64,000 nucleotides of DNA, taken from assembly GCF_002099425.1 (NCBI RefSeq), contig NW_018344192.1:1442501-1506500 (forward strand), in the 5' to 3' direction. Made by a program: the position numbers and the translations under genes. The stretch comes from Phascolarctos cinereus (taxonomy: Eukaryota > Chordata > Mammalia > Diprotodontia > Phascolarctidae). The notes below the pieces were generated by a model. That model worked only from the letters and a program-made list of their open reading frames with translations. It did not search any database and was not told the DNA's origin. Below, one piece after another: positions 25,490 to 37,011 of this stretch; the stretch's first letter is position 1; the number at the start of each line of letters is the position of its first letter.

Positions 25490-26165
25490 CCCTACTTCTT
25501 TTCTAATCATATTTTTTTCTCAAAAATATCCATTTTCCCATTAAAATACATTTTAAATTGGCAGTTATATATTTTCCCTCCTTCCCATGTCTTTCCCTGC
25601 AGGCAGTGAGAAAAAGAGAAAAATAAAGCCTTCATGACAAATATTCATAGTCAGTAAAAGAAAATTTCCACATTGGCTCTATGTAAAATTTTATTTTATT
25701 CTGCATATGCAGTTTATCACCTCTCAGTCAGGACCTAGGTAGCACCATCACTGGTCCTCTTGACCTGTCATTGCTTATTGAAATGATGCAAATTCAAAAG
25801 TCTTTCAAAGTTGTTTAGTACTACAATTTTCTTAAGGTATAAATTGTTCTTAAAGTTCTTCTCATTTCACTGAATCAGTTTATAAAAATCTTCCTAGGTT
25901 TTTCTGAAACTGTCCCTTCATTTCTTAAGGCATAAGAGTGTTCCAGTATATTCTCATACTATAATTTGTTCATCTGTTCATCATTTGATAAGCACCCTTT
26001 TAGTTTTCCATTTTTTTGCTACCACAAAAAAAGCTTCTATAAAAATTTTTGCGCTTGTGGATCCTTATTCTCTTTCTTTGATCACCTTTGGATATAGACC
26101 TTAAATTTAGTAACTTTGAGGGCAGAGTTGCCAGTTACTTTCCAAAATGGCTGGACCAACCTTAT
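25490..26165 (-). mobile_element. Older L1 LINE 3' end, antisense
   Basis: The order of short blocks parallels the clearer L1 at 56.2 kb. They are 'ctcatttcactgaatcagtt', 'ccttcatttcttaaggcata', 'tgttcatcatttgataagca', 'gctaccacaa', 'gatcacctttggatatagac' and 'ccaaaatggctggaccaacc'. It is much more diverged than that copy and has no reading frame. Confidence 0.75.
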
Positions 26166-26344
26166 CCTACATTTGGAAGTATCTTCTAAATATTATATAT
26201 CTCCAAGTATTTGTCATAACACTATTCATATAATAGGCACTTGATTGGTATTTGCTGGGTGAATGAACAAATATACTTCTTTAATGTTTATTTTTACGTG
26301 GTTACTGATGTATTTTAATAAAAAAGTATTTCTAAATGTTACTC

Positions 26345-26505
26345 AGTTCATTCAACAGCCATTTATTAAATGCCTATTGTATGCAGATCACTGTGTTATA
26401 TACTAAGGAAGCCATAGATTGAGAGGAGATATAGCCTTGGCTCTCTTTCACATTGCAGTTTAGTACATAAATAAGACAGAAACACAGAAAGCAGAAGACA
26501 CATTA
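26345..26505 (-). mobile_element. L2 LINE 3' end, antisense
   Basis: 'cagccatttattaaatgcct' and 'attgtatgcagatcactgtg' are the reverse complement of the L2 3' end. The A-rich continuation fits the upstream part. Confidence 0.65.
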
Positions 26506-27750
26506 CACGATAAGGGCATTGAAGAAGTGCACATCAAAATATTCTATAGTATTCAAGAAAGAAGGAATTTATAAGCGCAGATTTCAGTTGCATAGTATTA
26601 TGAAAACAAAATATATAGAAGTTAAAACAACAGAAGAAAATATCCCCTCAAAAAGAGAATCACCTATGCATTTACTTATTTACATTTTTCAAAAAATCTT
26701 GGTATGGTATTTTTAATATATAATTGTTAAACATTGTCATACATTTGAAACTGTTAAATAGGTAATATATTGGGTTGGGGGAATAGTATAAGGATATGGC
26801 CTAAATAAATTGCTATTGATTTCTTACTACTCTTTAGCATTTCTATTTAATTTCAAGGACTAGTTTTAAAAAACATTAAATAATGATTCACTTATTAATA
26901 TCTCCAGATTTTTTAAAAACATATGGAAATGAATGGTAGATTGAAATGTGGCAATTTTATGTGCAAGAGATAGCTAAAATAGTCTTTAAAGCTGCTGACA
27001 CAAAACTTGGTTTTCTAAGGAAAAGAAAATAAGAAAATGCTTTCCACTTCATTGCTCAGTCTCTTCCTGTTTGATACAAATTGGATGTAAATTAGTGAAC
27101 TGGCTGTAAACACAATTTGAGTGGTGACTAAAATTGATGGTCTACCTTTTAGGTTCCATGAAATTGTTTTGCTTGCCTGATAAAATGGTAACAAGGGATA
27201 TAAAGAGATTTCTTTAACATGCCTAGTGAATTATTTACATGAAGAATGGCTCTGCCTTAAGAGGCTGTGCTCTAAACGCTAACATTTATGTTCACCATGT
27301 CTGTGTATTCATATCTCAGCTATGACTATTAGTTGATTCAGCAGACTTAATGGATTCTTTAAAGAAAATTGTTGTGGGAGAAAATTATTCACTCAATAAG
27401 TGACTTAGAGAGGACTTCTAAAAAAATATTTAAAATCTTGGTATACCTTTTCTGTCTTATCTTAATATTTGTTGAATCTTGATATTCTCACTAATTTGTC
27501 ATTGCAAAGTCAGATTTCATAATACTAGTGGCATTAATGACGTATCTTGAAACATTTACAAAGTAAATATTTATCTTTTGATTTAAAAAAAATCTATCTG
27601 CAATGATATGGTTGTAGAATAGCACTATCCAAGGGTGATTTGATTTCATGGATGAAATGATCCATGTGTAAGCAGAAGTTTGATAATTTTGTAATTAAAC
27701 CTGATTCAAGACCTGCGACTGATCCCTGCTTCCGAAAACATATATATGTA
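26506..27750. other. Non-coding, no recognised feature
   Basis: AT-rich. No repeat family or gene recognised. Confidence 0.4.
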
Positions 27751-27957
27751 TATTTCATCTGTGTTTGACTTTTCATGACCTCATTTGTCAAAGGTATTGG
27801 AGTGGTTCGCCATTTCTTTCTCCAGTGGTGTAAGACAAACAGAAGTTAAGTGACTTGCCCAGGGTCACACCACTAGTAAGTGTGTGAGGCCAGATTTGAA
27901 CTTGAGTCTTCCTGATTCCAGGCCCAAGGCTCTATCTACTGAGCCACCCAGCTGCCC
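27751..27957 (-). mobile_element. MAR1-like SINE, antisense, near full length
   Basis: It starts in the RTE-like 3' part ('ttgacttttcatgacc', 'ggtattggagtggttcgcca'). It passes 'gacttgcccagggtcacacc' and the reversed B box 'gatttgaacttgagtct', and ends in the head complement 'gccacccagctgccc'. Confidence 0.92.
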
Positions 27958-28150
27958 ACAGCAGTGGAGAGAATACTGTAATTGCAGTCAGGATGATCTG
28001 GGTTCAAATTCCATATCACAGACTTTGTGGTACTGGGCAGGTCACTTAATTTCCTTATGACCTCAGTATCCTTATCTGAAAAATGAGAGGGTTTAGACTG
28101 ATAATCTCTGAGATTCCTTCCACCTCTATATCTATGATATTATCCTATGA
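27958..28150 (+). mobile_element. THER1/MIR-type CORE-SINE
   Basis: 'ctgggttcaaattccatatc' (B box), 'gggcaggtcacttaatttcc', then the THER1-like end 'agactgataatctctgagat' and 'tccttccacctctatatcta'. It abuts the MAR1-like element on its left. Confidence 0.82.
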
Positions 28151-28399
28151 ATCTTGTAAATGTTCCATTTAAAGTTATGTCATACTTTTGTGAAAGGCAG
28201 GATAATATAGTGGATTAAAAACTGTCCTGGGAGAAAGGAAAATATTTAGTCATTTAAGACTGTCATTGCTTCAGACATGTATCTAAGACTATGAGTTATA
28301 GGCCAATTGCTGCTCTGCATCTTTTGGAGATGCCACAGTAAAATAATGAAATTGTGGAAACAGATTTAGCAATGAAAAGGACTATATCAATTGTTCAGC

Positions 28400-28525
28400 T
28401 CAATATTGCAACCCTATTTTGTAGATTAGAAAACTAAACCCAGAAAAGTTAAATGATGAATCGAAGCTTATATAAATATTAAGTGGTAGAGCTGGAGTTT
28501 GAACACAAATTCTAACTGCATATTC
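28400..28525 (-). mobile_element. MIR SINE fragment, antisense
   Basis: 'gtggtagagctggagtttga' followed by 'acacaaattctaactgcata' is the reversed B-box region of MIR, preceded by a weak match to the core. Confidence 0.6.
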
Positions 28526-28589
28526 ACCTCTCAATTCTGGATCAAAATAAGTATTTAATTCAGAGTCCATTAAAGACTCATCCTAGATT

Positions 28590-29893
28590 TGGGCCAATCA
28601 CCTTCTCCTTGACATTCTCTTCATCCTAGGTTTTTTGTGATATTACTCTCCCCAGGTTCTCCTCCTACCCATCTGACTGCCCCTTCTCAGTCTCCTTTGT
28701 AGGATCTTCATCCAAGCCACACGGGCTAATGGTGGGTGTGCCACAGGACTCTGTCTTGGGTACTCTTGTCTTCTTGTTTTTACTCTTTCACTTGGTGATC
28801 TCATCAGCTCCCATGGATTTAATGATCATTTCTATACTAATGATTCTTAAATCTACTTACCTAGCCCTAACCTCTCTGCTGACCTTCAATTTTGCATCTC
28901 CAACTACCTATTAGACATCTTGAATTCTATGTTCAGTTGGCATTTTAATGTCAACATGTCCAAAACTAAAACCATTATCTCCCTCCTCTCCCAAACCTCC
29001 TCTCTTCTAAGCATCCCTGTGACTTTTAAAGGTACCACCATCCTCCAAATCTCCCAGGTTCACAATCTAGGTGTCATCTTTGATTCCTCATTTTATTTCA
29101 CCATTTTTATTCAATCTGTTGCCAAGGCCTGTTGATTTTACTTTCATAACATCTGTTGTATGTGAGCACTTCTCTACTCAGACATGTGCCTCTGCCTGTG
29201 CAGGTCCACATCACCTCATGCCTGGACTATTAAAATAGAGCCTGTTGTTTGGTAGCCCTGCCTCAAATTTCTCCTCACTCCAGTCTATTCTCCACTCAGT
29301 TGTCTTCCTGAAGCAATAGGTTTGATCATGTCACACCCATGTGCAATAAATCTCAGTGTTCCTTATCTCAAGGATCAAATATATAAATACTTTTTTTTCA
29401 TTCAAAGTTCTTCATTACCTTCTCCCCACCACCACCTTAATGGTCTTATACCTTATACCTTTCACTCAACCGGGTCCTCTGCGATATAGTGACATTGGCT
29501 TCCATCTATATGCGTTGAACAAGATACTCTCCTCTCCAGACTTTAGGCATCTTCACTGCCTGCCCCCCATGTTTATAATGCTCTCCCTCTTCATTTCTGC
29601 CTCCTGGCTTTCCTGACTTCCAAGAAGTCCCAACAAAAACCCTACCATCTATACAAAGCCTTTCTCAAATTCTCTTAATTCTAGTGATTTCCATCTGTTG
29701 ATTTTTTTCCAGTGCATCCTGAATATAGCTTGTATCTACATAGTTATTTGCATGTCATCTCCCTCTTTAGATTATGAGCTCCTTGAGGGGAGGGACTGTC
29801 CTTTTTGTGCTTTGTGCTTGCGTTTTGTATCTACAGTGCTTATCACGGTGCCAAAAACAGAGTCGGCCCTTAATAAATGTTTACTGACATGCT
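28590..29893 (+). mobile_element. L2 LINE with readable reverse-transcriptase remnants
   Basis: Translated pieces match L2 reverse transcriptase in order: 'VPQDSVLG' near 28737, an 'HFYTNDS' version of the YADD box near 28830, 'NVNMSKTKTIISL' near 28950 and 'VHNLGVIFDSS' near 29070. The C-terminal stretch holds 'LPPMFIMLSLFISASWLS' (29560-29610). The DNA tail is 'cttgaggggagggactgtcc' and 'cttaataaatgtttactgac'. Stops and frameshifts break the frame, so it is inactive. It is 5' truncated, lacking the endonuclease. Confidence 0.93.
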
Positions 29894-29920
29894 AGGTGTA
29901 TCTCTTGTGCTTGTTAAATT

Positions 29921-30152
29921 ATTGTTGTTTAGTCATTTTTCAGTTGTGTCTGACTCTTCATAAGTACATTTGGAATTTTTCTTGCTAAAGATACCGGAGT
30001 GGTTTGCCATTTCTTTCTCTAACTCATTTTACAAATGAGGAAACTGAGGTAAACAGGAGGTAAGTGACTTACTCAGGGTCACACATCTAGTAAGTGTCTG
30101 AGGACAGATTGGAACTGAGGAAGAGAGGTCTCCCTGATTCCAGGCCTGGTGC
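29921..30152 (-). mobile_element. MAR1-like SINE, antisense
   Basis: The plus strand starts with 'attgttgtttagtcattttt' and 'cagttgtgtctgactcttca' (RTE-like 3' end). It continues 'accggagtggtttgccattt' and 'ggtcacacatctagtaagtg', and ends near 'ccctgattccaggcctggtg'. The tRNA head is missing. It lies just past the 3' end of the L2. Confidence 0.92.
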
Positions 30153-32704
30153 TTGTTAAATATTGCATATTAAAAATAGACAATATTTTATATAGATACA
30201 CAAATAACAGGTAAATTTTGTTTTCCTGACATTAGTGTCATTTCTCAATTATACTGAGGCCAAACATATTATATTTGTATATTATATATCCTTTCCATGA
30301 CGTGTTCTAAAATAGAGATTGCTCAAAAGCTTTAGCATCATTTTAGTATGTGGTAAGTTATCCCTCTTGACTTTCTACCTTTCTCCTGCCAAAAGGAAAA
30401 GGGGGAAAGATCATTGTAAATGAATGAATTGTACCTGATTTTACATAATTTGAAATATCATTAAGTCCTGTTTTACTTGGCCTGTTTTTGAGCTTTGTTC
30501 ATAATGACTTTGTTCATAATGACTCATTTTTAATGTATTTTATTTATCTTACCTTTATTAGTGGATTTGAACAAGGCACTCATGCTTACAATATGATCTT
30601 ATTCTCTTATAAAGTGTTCCATTGCCAAGAATAAAATAGTACATTATTTTATTGGGCATATTTTTTATTTAAGAATTAAATTGGCACTTAATGACATTAA
30701 TAAAATTTCCACACCACTGATTTTTTTTTCCTCTCTAGCAGATTGTCCCAGGTTCTTCTTAGAATATACATTATGTGTTATTTTTTAATGAGCATCCAAT
30801 TTATGAGGGTTTTTTTTTTAGAATGGAAGGGGTACCTGAAATACTAGTTACATATAAAATAATTTTCTAAGCATAAGCTCAGTTGTGGAACACAACATCT
30901 CCAAATGGAAACTAAGAACACCAATATAAATAGATTACATTATATTATAGGCACTGACTGGGAAATTAAACACTGAATAAATTCATGCTACCAACAAAAA
31001 AAAATTCTCCCAAAGCTTGTTCATTTTTTAAAGCCCAGATAATACATTAAAATTCAAGAAAAACAGATACCATATTTAAATTACAGCCAAGTTCCACTTC
31101 GATGCAACAACTTGTGAGTTACTCAAGGTTCCTATCAGAGCTTCTTTTCCAACAGTAAGATTCCACTCACTGGGGAATAGCATCTGCTGCTATCATAAAC
31201 GTGATTTGGAATATAGTCTCATGTGGTTCCCTGCCTGAGGGGATCCTTCCTTGGGGAAGTGCATGGACTATCATTTGAAATCTCCACGTTGCCAAAGGCA
31301 GTGAGTTTAGAGGCACCTGTGTTTTTTGGCAAAGAGCCTCATAGTGTGAGAGCTGCCAATGATTTAAATCCCCCTGAATTTCTATACTAGAAAATGAAGT
31401 GATATGTTTCAATTGAGCCACTTTGTTTTACCAATATAGAAATAACTTTATTAATATGGTTACATATTAATATATATACATAACTATATGTCATAAAATC
31501 TTTTTTTCTGAATTAAAGAAAAAACGGAAGAATGATTTACTTACTAAAGAATTCTGAGCCTTGTTTATTTACCCTTTAAAATATGAATTGAGTTTAGTAT
31601 CTTAAGATAAGCATTTGAAATACCCAAGAGTCAACAGGAATTTTTTGCGTGAAAAAATTGGCATTTTTTTCCTTAGCCTAATGCATTTTAAATAGCAATA
31701 CTTTGCACAGTGTTAACAATGAATAGTATTGCTTAACCTTGTCTTATATCTATAATGAGATATAATTTTATTTGTTCACTACACTGAGAAAATCCCAACA
31801 TATGTTTATAACAGGTGTTGTTTTTGAAAGAGTAGTAGAGAATGGGATTTGATAGATATGAGAAACTGGAGTTAAATCTGACATTAAAACTGCATTAAAA
31901 AAAAAGTTTAGCCTCTTTCCCCATTTGGTGCTTTCTTTCCCCATTGTGTCTCCCAGATACCAATGTATAATCAATCATAATATTTCTAATCCTTTAAAAC
32001 ACTACAAAATTAAGTCAATTACTAAAAAGCCCTTTTTGCTCTTGTGTAGTGTTGATTTTTGACATATTCTTATCATTCTGTAGAAGTGTATTTTCACTAA
32101 GCATTTCATGTTTCACACTTGAGGTGTGAAACAAGGGAAATGATTTAACTTTGTCCCCTAGCCAGCTTTTGGGCCATGTGCTATGGAGGGGTTATGCTCT
32201 GTGTTGATAGAAGGAGTTCCCTATGATAAGGAAAACGCAAATTGTTCATGTGTTTATTTACTTCATCATTATTTCCTTATATCATAATGAGCATAGTGAG
32301 CAAATAGAGGTTGTAGTACATATAGGGGCAGATCCTCTGATGTTATTTTAACAGTCAAGGTAGGTCTTAGGAGTCTTAGTAAACAGTCAAATTTACCAAG
32401 ATTAGCCTTGTACTGTATAGTGTTTTGGTCATCCCAATGAAGATTGTAAACATTATACCCATCTCCCTGTGCCAATGGCTAATAGATTTAGTTGTTTTAA
32501 TATGCCACGATATGAATATCTCAAATCCATTGTCAATAGTGTTATTCAGTAATCAAGCCACATAAACTGTATCTAGAATAAGTATGATGTTTTACACTTT
32601 TAAAGCACAATACTGTTTCAGTTTGCTTTGGTTAAATATTTCACTGACATTGGGAAGTTGATTGTATAAAAATCATTATTTCTATTTTTAAAATAAGAGG
32701 AAAC
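30153..32704. other. Non-coding; one 15-bp tandem
   Basis: 'ctttgttcataatga' is repeated back to back at 30493-30507 and 30508-30522. An 84-codon minus-strand frame at 31167-31421 has no recognisable domain. No repeat family identified. Confidence 0.4.
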
Positions 32705-32830
32705 AATTAGAATGTAAGCTGTTCTTAGTGCAAAATAAGTTCCTTGAGGACAGGAACTATGATTTTTGTTTTTGTTTCTAGCATCTAACACAGTGCCTTG
32801 TACAGAGTAGACTCAATGTTTGTTGAATTG
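32705..32830 (+). mobile_element. L2/L3 LINE 3' tail
   Basis: 'ccttgaggacaggaactatg', 'taacacagtgccttgtacag' and 'tcaatgtttgttgaattgat' form the typical L2/L3 3' terminus. Confidence 0.75.
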
Positions 32831-33402
32831 ATTTGAGTTGAGGCTGAGTGAACATGAGTGATTCCACTAAACTCCTACGTGCTCAGTGGCAGAGCCAAGG
32901 CTTAGATCCAGGCAGAGCGCAATTAGAGGAAGATAATCAGGGCTTTGTCTCAGAATGCTGAAGGGCACATTTCTCTGGAGAAGTAGACTTTCAGAGACCT
33001 CTGTACCCATACCTCACTTTTCTCTGCCAGCCAAAAAAATGAGGTATCATTCTGCATCCTCATTCTGAGGTATGAGGATATGCCCGGGACCCCATCTTCC
33101 TAGTACCTTTCTCTTTGGACTTTCCTTCCTATCAAATCTCCACAGAAGATCAGGCCAGATTCTCTGGAAGAAAAAGTCACAAAGAAGCCTCCCAAAATGA
33201 CTGCATCTGTGGTTGAACTGTCCATAACCATGGAGTCTCCCATCTGATTGTCCTTAGTACTATAACTTATCCCTCTGCCATTTACTTCCACCTTTCTCTC
33301 CCACAGGTAAAAGAATTCTTACTTAATTGTTCTCTGAAGTATAGCACCCTTTCCACTAACCATGATGTCAATGGTGCGATAAAATTATAACTCAACAGAC
33401 AT
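32831..33402. other. Non-coding, no recognised feature
   Basis: Less AT-rich than average. No coding or repeat identity assigned. Confidence 0.4.
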
Positions 33403-33404
33403 AT

Positions 33405-33439
<35 letters not shown>

Positions 33440-33451
33440 GTGATGATGATG
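33403..33451. repeat. (AAT)n / (GAT)n microsatellite
   Basis: About ten AAT units followed by four GAT units. It lies at the 3' end of the antisense SINE that follows, so it probably grew from that element's A-rich tail. Confidence 0.95.
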
Positions 33452-33705
33452 AACATTTATTAGTGCCTATTATGTGTTAGGCACCATGCTAAGCACTTTA
33501 CAAATATCTTATTTGATCCTCACAACAACCCTGGAAGGTAGGTGTTATTATTATCCTCATTTTATATTTGAGAAAACTTAATCAGACAAAGGCTAAATGA
33601 CTCACCCAGAGTCATTCAGCTAGTAAATGTCTGAGGCTGGATATGAACTCAGGTCTTTCTGACTCTAGGCCAGCACTATTCACTGAGCCTCCTAGCTTCC
33701 CTTGT
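33452..33705 (-). mobile_element. MIR/CORE-SINE, antisense, near full length
   Basis: Ordered blocks: 'tgtgttaggcaccatgctaa', 'gatcctcacaacaaccctgg', 'cacccagagtcattcagcta', 'gaactcaggtctttctgact' and 'cctcctagcttccc'. Confidence 0.92.
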
Positions 33706-33894
33706 ATAGCAGTACCTAGCTTTTCAGTTATATTAAGAAGAGCTTAATATTTATTATTTTAAAACCTAGAACTTAATTTTACTGGGAATGCTAAATAGTA
33801 CATCAAAATGGAAAATTTCCTCCCCATTATGTATGTGTAGATACTTAGGCCTACCTGAGGGTTTAAATTCTTCAAAAATCACTTATTTTAGCTT

Positions 33895-34040
33895 CATATG
33901 TTTAAAGCTAGGAAGGACCTTAGAGGTAATCTAGTCTACCCCCTCATTTTTACAGAAGAGGGAATGAGATCAGAAAATTAAGTGGCATAATTAGCAAGCA
34001 GCAAAGTTATGATTTAAATCTAAGTTTTCTGATTCTATAT
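33895..34040 (-). mobile_element. THER1-type SINE, antisense
   Basis: 'aagctaggaaggaccttaga' and 'ggtaatctagtctacccc' are the reverse complement of the THER1/MIR 3' end, followed by a weak core and head. Confidence 0.75.
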
Positions 34041-34082
34041 CTAATAAAATCAAATGAAAAAAAGTTTATAAAGCATTTAGTA

Positions 34083-34222
34083 GGGGCAGCTAGGTGGCAC
34101 AGTGGATAGGGCTCTGGCCTTGGAGTCAGGAGAACCTGAGTTCAAATCCAGCCTCAGACACTTGGCACTTATTAGCTGTGTGACCCTGGGCAAGTCACTT
34201 AACCCCAGTTGCCTGAGCACAT
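34083..34222 (+). mobile_element. WALLSI1-like tRNA SINE
   Basis: The head is 'ggggcagctaggtggcacag' with a Pol III A box ('tggcacagtgg') and B box ('gttcaaatcc'). It continues 'agctgtgtgaccctgggcaa' and ends 'aaccccagttgcctgagc'. It is one of the least diverged SINEs in the window, which suggests a later insertion. Confidence 0.93.
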
Positions 34223-34696
34223 TGGCTGGCCTATAGTAGGCCCTTAGTATTTGCTTGTTTTCTCCTTCTCTCTCTCCTCCTCAGATTCAGCATTCTTTCC
34301 TCTGCAGCACGCTGCTAACACTGGAGCAGAACTGGGGCTGGACCCTTTGTCTTTGGGCTCCTGGTGCTGTACTCTGTCCAGTGTTGCCATTCTGCTACTG
34401 ACATGAGAGAGGGGCAAATGATTTCATTCAGGAAACTGGTTCTACCCTCCAAAACGCAGCATCAAACTGTGTGCTTTGATCCAATTTATTTTGTAGGAGT
34501 GAGGTAAGGATGTCAGATCCAACTGCTGCCATTGGCCACCAATGCACATCTCTTCACATTATTATTTTCCTTTGTCAAATGCTTTCTCTAGCTCCGTATA
34601 GATAAACAATACAAAAGCCATGGTACTGGAGGCAATTGAAATACTATGTATTGTGAATCCACTTGTTCTTGGGGGTTGGGACTTATACTCACATAT
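34223..34696. other. Non-coding; possible L2 scrap
   Basis: 'ggcctatagtaggcccttag' at about 34229 looks like an L2 3' scrap. The rest is unclassified and relatively GC-rich. Confidence 0.35.
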
Positions 34697-34980
34697 TTAT
34701 ACCATCACCCAGTCAACAAACATTTATTAAGTGCTTTCCATGAGCTTGGCACTGTAGCACCTGGCAGGTTCCCTATAATAAAAGTAATGACTCACATTTG
34801 TAAAATATTCTTCTGTTTCCAAAACATTTCCTTCCAATAACCCTGTGAAATAGTTGGTGTATTGTTATCGATACTCTATAGATGAAGAAATTGAGCCTCA
34901 CAGGGGTTAAATGATATGTTCCCTGCAAGTAAGTACTAGGAAATGGGAGAGCCTGCACTTGAATTTAGGTTTTTAGATTC
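34697..34980 (-). mobile_element. MIR-type SINE with L2-like end, antisense
   Basis: 'acatttattaagtgctttcc' and 'atgagcttggcactgtagca' start it. 'ataaccctgtgaaatagttg', 'gaagaaattgagcctcacag' and 'gcacttgaatttaggt' continue in reversed MIR order. Diverged, possibly two overlapping fragments. Confidence 0.65.
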
Positions 34981-35497
34981 CAAGTTAAGTTGCAAAAATT
35001 TGCTGATGAAGATGTTGTATTTTTTACACTCCTAATGCTAATGGAGCTTGTGTTTTCATGGAGGGACAGGGGTGGGGAAAAACAAGGAAGGAATATCAGT
35101 GTATTGGAAGTACCTTATTACGTGACATAGTTTTGAATTATAAATGTAACTAAAGCGCATAACAGTTTAAATATTTAATTCAACACAAAGCTAATTCAAA
35201 TTACCTTTACCCAGAAATTGCTAAATCATGTCATTTAAAAACCATTAAAACAAAACCTCTGAGTAATCAGAATGTATACAAATATCAGATACTATGAATC
35301 TAGCTTTAAGTTATGAAAAAGCAAGGCTAAAATGATTTTCATTTGTGTATGCTCAATTGACAGAATCGTATCTATATCTACTTTTTAAAATTGGGGAATT
35401 TCTTCTAAAAGCATGGGATTTATACATATTAAAGATTGTCTTGTATCTTATCTAAAACTAGCAACTTTCATTTAATTCATTGTATCCTTCATACAAT
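34981..35497. other. Non-coding, no recognised feature
   Basis: AT-rich unique-looking sequence. Confidence 0.4.
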
Positions 35498-35733
35498 GGG
35501 GCAGCAACCTGTCAGAGTAGAGAGAGTGTCTGGCCTCATATTCCTAAGTTTGAATCTGGCCTCAGACACTTACTAGCTGTGTGACCCTGGGCAAGTCACT
35601 TAACCCTACTTGCTTCAGTTCCTCATCTGTAAAGTGAGCTGGAGAAGGAAATGGCAAACCATTTTGGTATCTGTCAAAAAAAAATGGGATCACAGAGACA
35701 AATATGACTGAAAAAATGACTTAATAACAATAA
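35498..35733 (+). mobile_element. MAR1-like SINE
   Basis: A diverged head 'ggggcagcaacctgtcagag' is followed by 'tagctgtgtgaccctgggca' and 'ggagaaggaaatggcaaacc'. The RTE-like end is 'atgactgaaaaaatgactta' plus an ACAA-rich tail. Confidence 0.93.
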
Positions 35734-35744
35734 CCATCTTTTAT

Positions 35745-36175
35745 ACAGAGAGGCAGTGTTGTAGTAGATAGAGAGATTACCTGGAATCTGTGAGGACCTG
35801 AGTTCAAGCCCTGAATCTCACATACAATGGTTGTGACCTTAGCAAGTCCCTTCACCACTTAGTGATGTAGACCAGAAGTGTAAAAAATGTAAGGACACAA
35901 GTGGTTTCTAATTATGGCCTGATCTTCCTGATTCAGATGGGCTGGTATATGAATTAAAAAAGAAATGCATAAACATGTGTGGTTTTCTAAGTAAATATGT
36001 GGCCTAAAGAGATCTTTATATATGGTTTAGTGAGTCCATTTCTATTGGAGTTTAATGCTACTGCAGGAACCTAGGCACCTAAGACCAAGTTTTAGAAAAT
36101 GTGCCAATGTGTACTAGGAAGTTTCCCACTAAGGATGTCTGTAATACCAAAACAATTATAGGTCCAGTCCCTATC
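35745..36175 (+). mobile_element. CORE-SINE interrupted by a hAT element
   Basis: The 5' part (35745-35872) has 'gaggcagtgttgtagtagat', 'cctgagttcaagccc' and 'agcaagtcccttcaccactt'. The 3' part (36064-36175) has 'ctaggcacctaagaccaag', 'aggaagtttcccacta' and 'ataggtccagtccctat', the marsupial CORE-SINE tail as I recall it. The hAT copy at 35873-36063 splits it. Confidence 0.72.
35873..36063 (+). mobile_element. Short non-autonomous hAT element
   Basis: The left end is 'cagaagtgtaaaaa' and the right end 'tttaatgctactg', a diverged CAGnnGTGTCAAA-type terminal repeat. The interior 'ggttttctaagtaaatatgt' and 'ggtttagtgagtccatttct' matches the copy at 43014-43222 in the same orientation. About 191 bp, no coding capacity. 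Confidence 0.75.
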
Positions 36176-36224
36176 TTTATTCTCCATTTACTTACATGAT
36201 TTTTTAAAAAGACATTTCTTCCTC

Positions 36225-36480
36225 TTTGTGCTATCTCTCCACCATCCACCTCTTCTCTGTGTCTCTGTTTCTATCCTTTTCTGTCACTGTGTTTGTGTCT
36301 CTAGCTCCCGTTGTTTCTCTCTTTGCTGTCTTTCCCTGGTTCTTGTCTCTCTGTCTCTATCTCTCCATCTCTCTGTCTGTCACTCTGTCTCTCTCTCTCT
36401 CTGTCTATCTGTCTCTCCCTCAGTCTATTTGTCTCTGTCTCCCTCCACTTATCCCTTCCCTCTCCTCTCTCTTTCTCTTT
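36225..36480. repeat. CT-rich low-complexity tract
   Basis: Long irregular (TCTCTG)/(CTCT) sequence. It opens three overlapping frames rich in Ser and Leu, which are composition artefacts. Confidence 0.93.
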
Positions 36481-36511
36481 AAGGGCAGGGGAGATAAACC
36501 TATGATTTTAT

Positions 36512-36665
36512 CTCTGTGTTAGGGAACTCCCCTTTGAAAGGAAGACACTCCCTCTACCAGTGCAGATCAATACTCGCTTTATGAGAATTACCTGGATCAC
36601 TCAAAGTTTAGTTAGCTTACCCAGTATTAAACAGCCTGTGTGTTTCAGACCTGATAGTTTACACA
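36512..36665 (-). mobile_element. CORE-SINE 3' part, antisense
   Basis: 'agggaactcccctttgaaag', 'actccctctaccagtgcaga' and the following bases are the reverse complement of the tail module seen at 36064-36175 and, in antisense, at 51565-51620. Confidence 0.65.
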
Positions 36666-37011
36666 GGTCCATAGACCTACCTAATACCTGATGCTGTCTT
36701 CCAAGTTTCATAAAAATAAGTAGTAAATATTAAGGATTTAGGCTTATGATTTGGGTGAAAATTTTAAGCTATTAACAAATATTTATTTGGCGTATTTGTC
36801 TAAGACAAAACCATCACCAAAAGAGCCACCTAATTTTTTTGAAATACATTTGCATTTAGTATTCAGTAATAAATAATTTATAAGCACCTGGACTTCAGCA
36901 AAGCATTTATATCTCATGTCCTCATGGATCTGATCAGAAAATCTGAGCTAAATACAGTACTGTTAGATGAGGGGAGAAATGATGTTATCTTAGAATTTTT
37001 TGAGAAAGACG
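36666..37011. other. Non-coding, no recognised feature
   Basis: AT-rich, nothing recognisable. Confidence 0.4.

Noticed and set aside
31167-31421. 84-codon minus-strand frame in moderately GC-rich DNA
   Set aside because: No family resemblance, stops follow directly, and no splice or promoter context is evident.
33403-33451. Regular short repeats checked as a possible CRISPR-like or satellite array
   Set aside because: They are simple AAT/GAT units with no unique spacers, at a SINE tail. No CRISPR array would be expected in this vertebrate DNA.
34083-34160. A- and B-box sequences suggesting a tRNA gene
   Set aside because: They belong to the tRNA-derived head of a WALLSI1-like SINE. No cloverleaf with a proper acceptor stem is present.
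36226-36522. Overlapping Ser/Leu-rich frames resembling signal or membrane segments
   Set aside because: All three come from an irregular CT-rich tract read in different phases.
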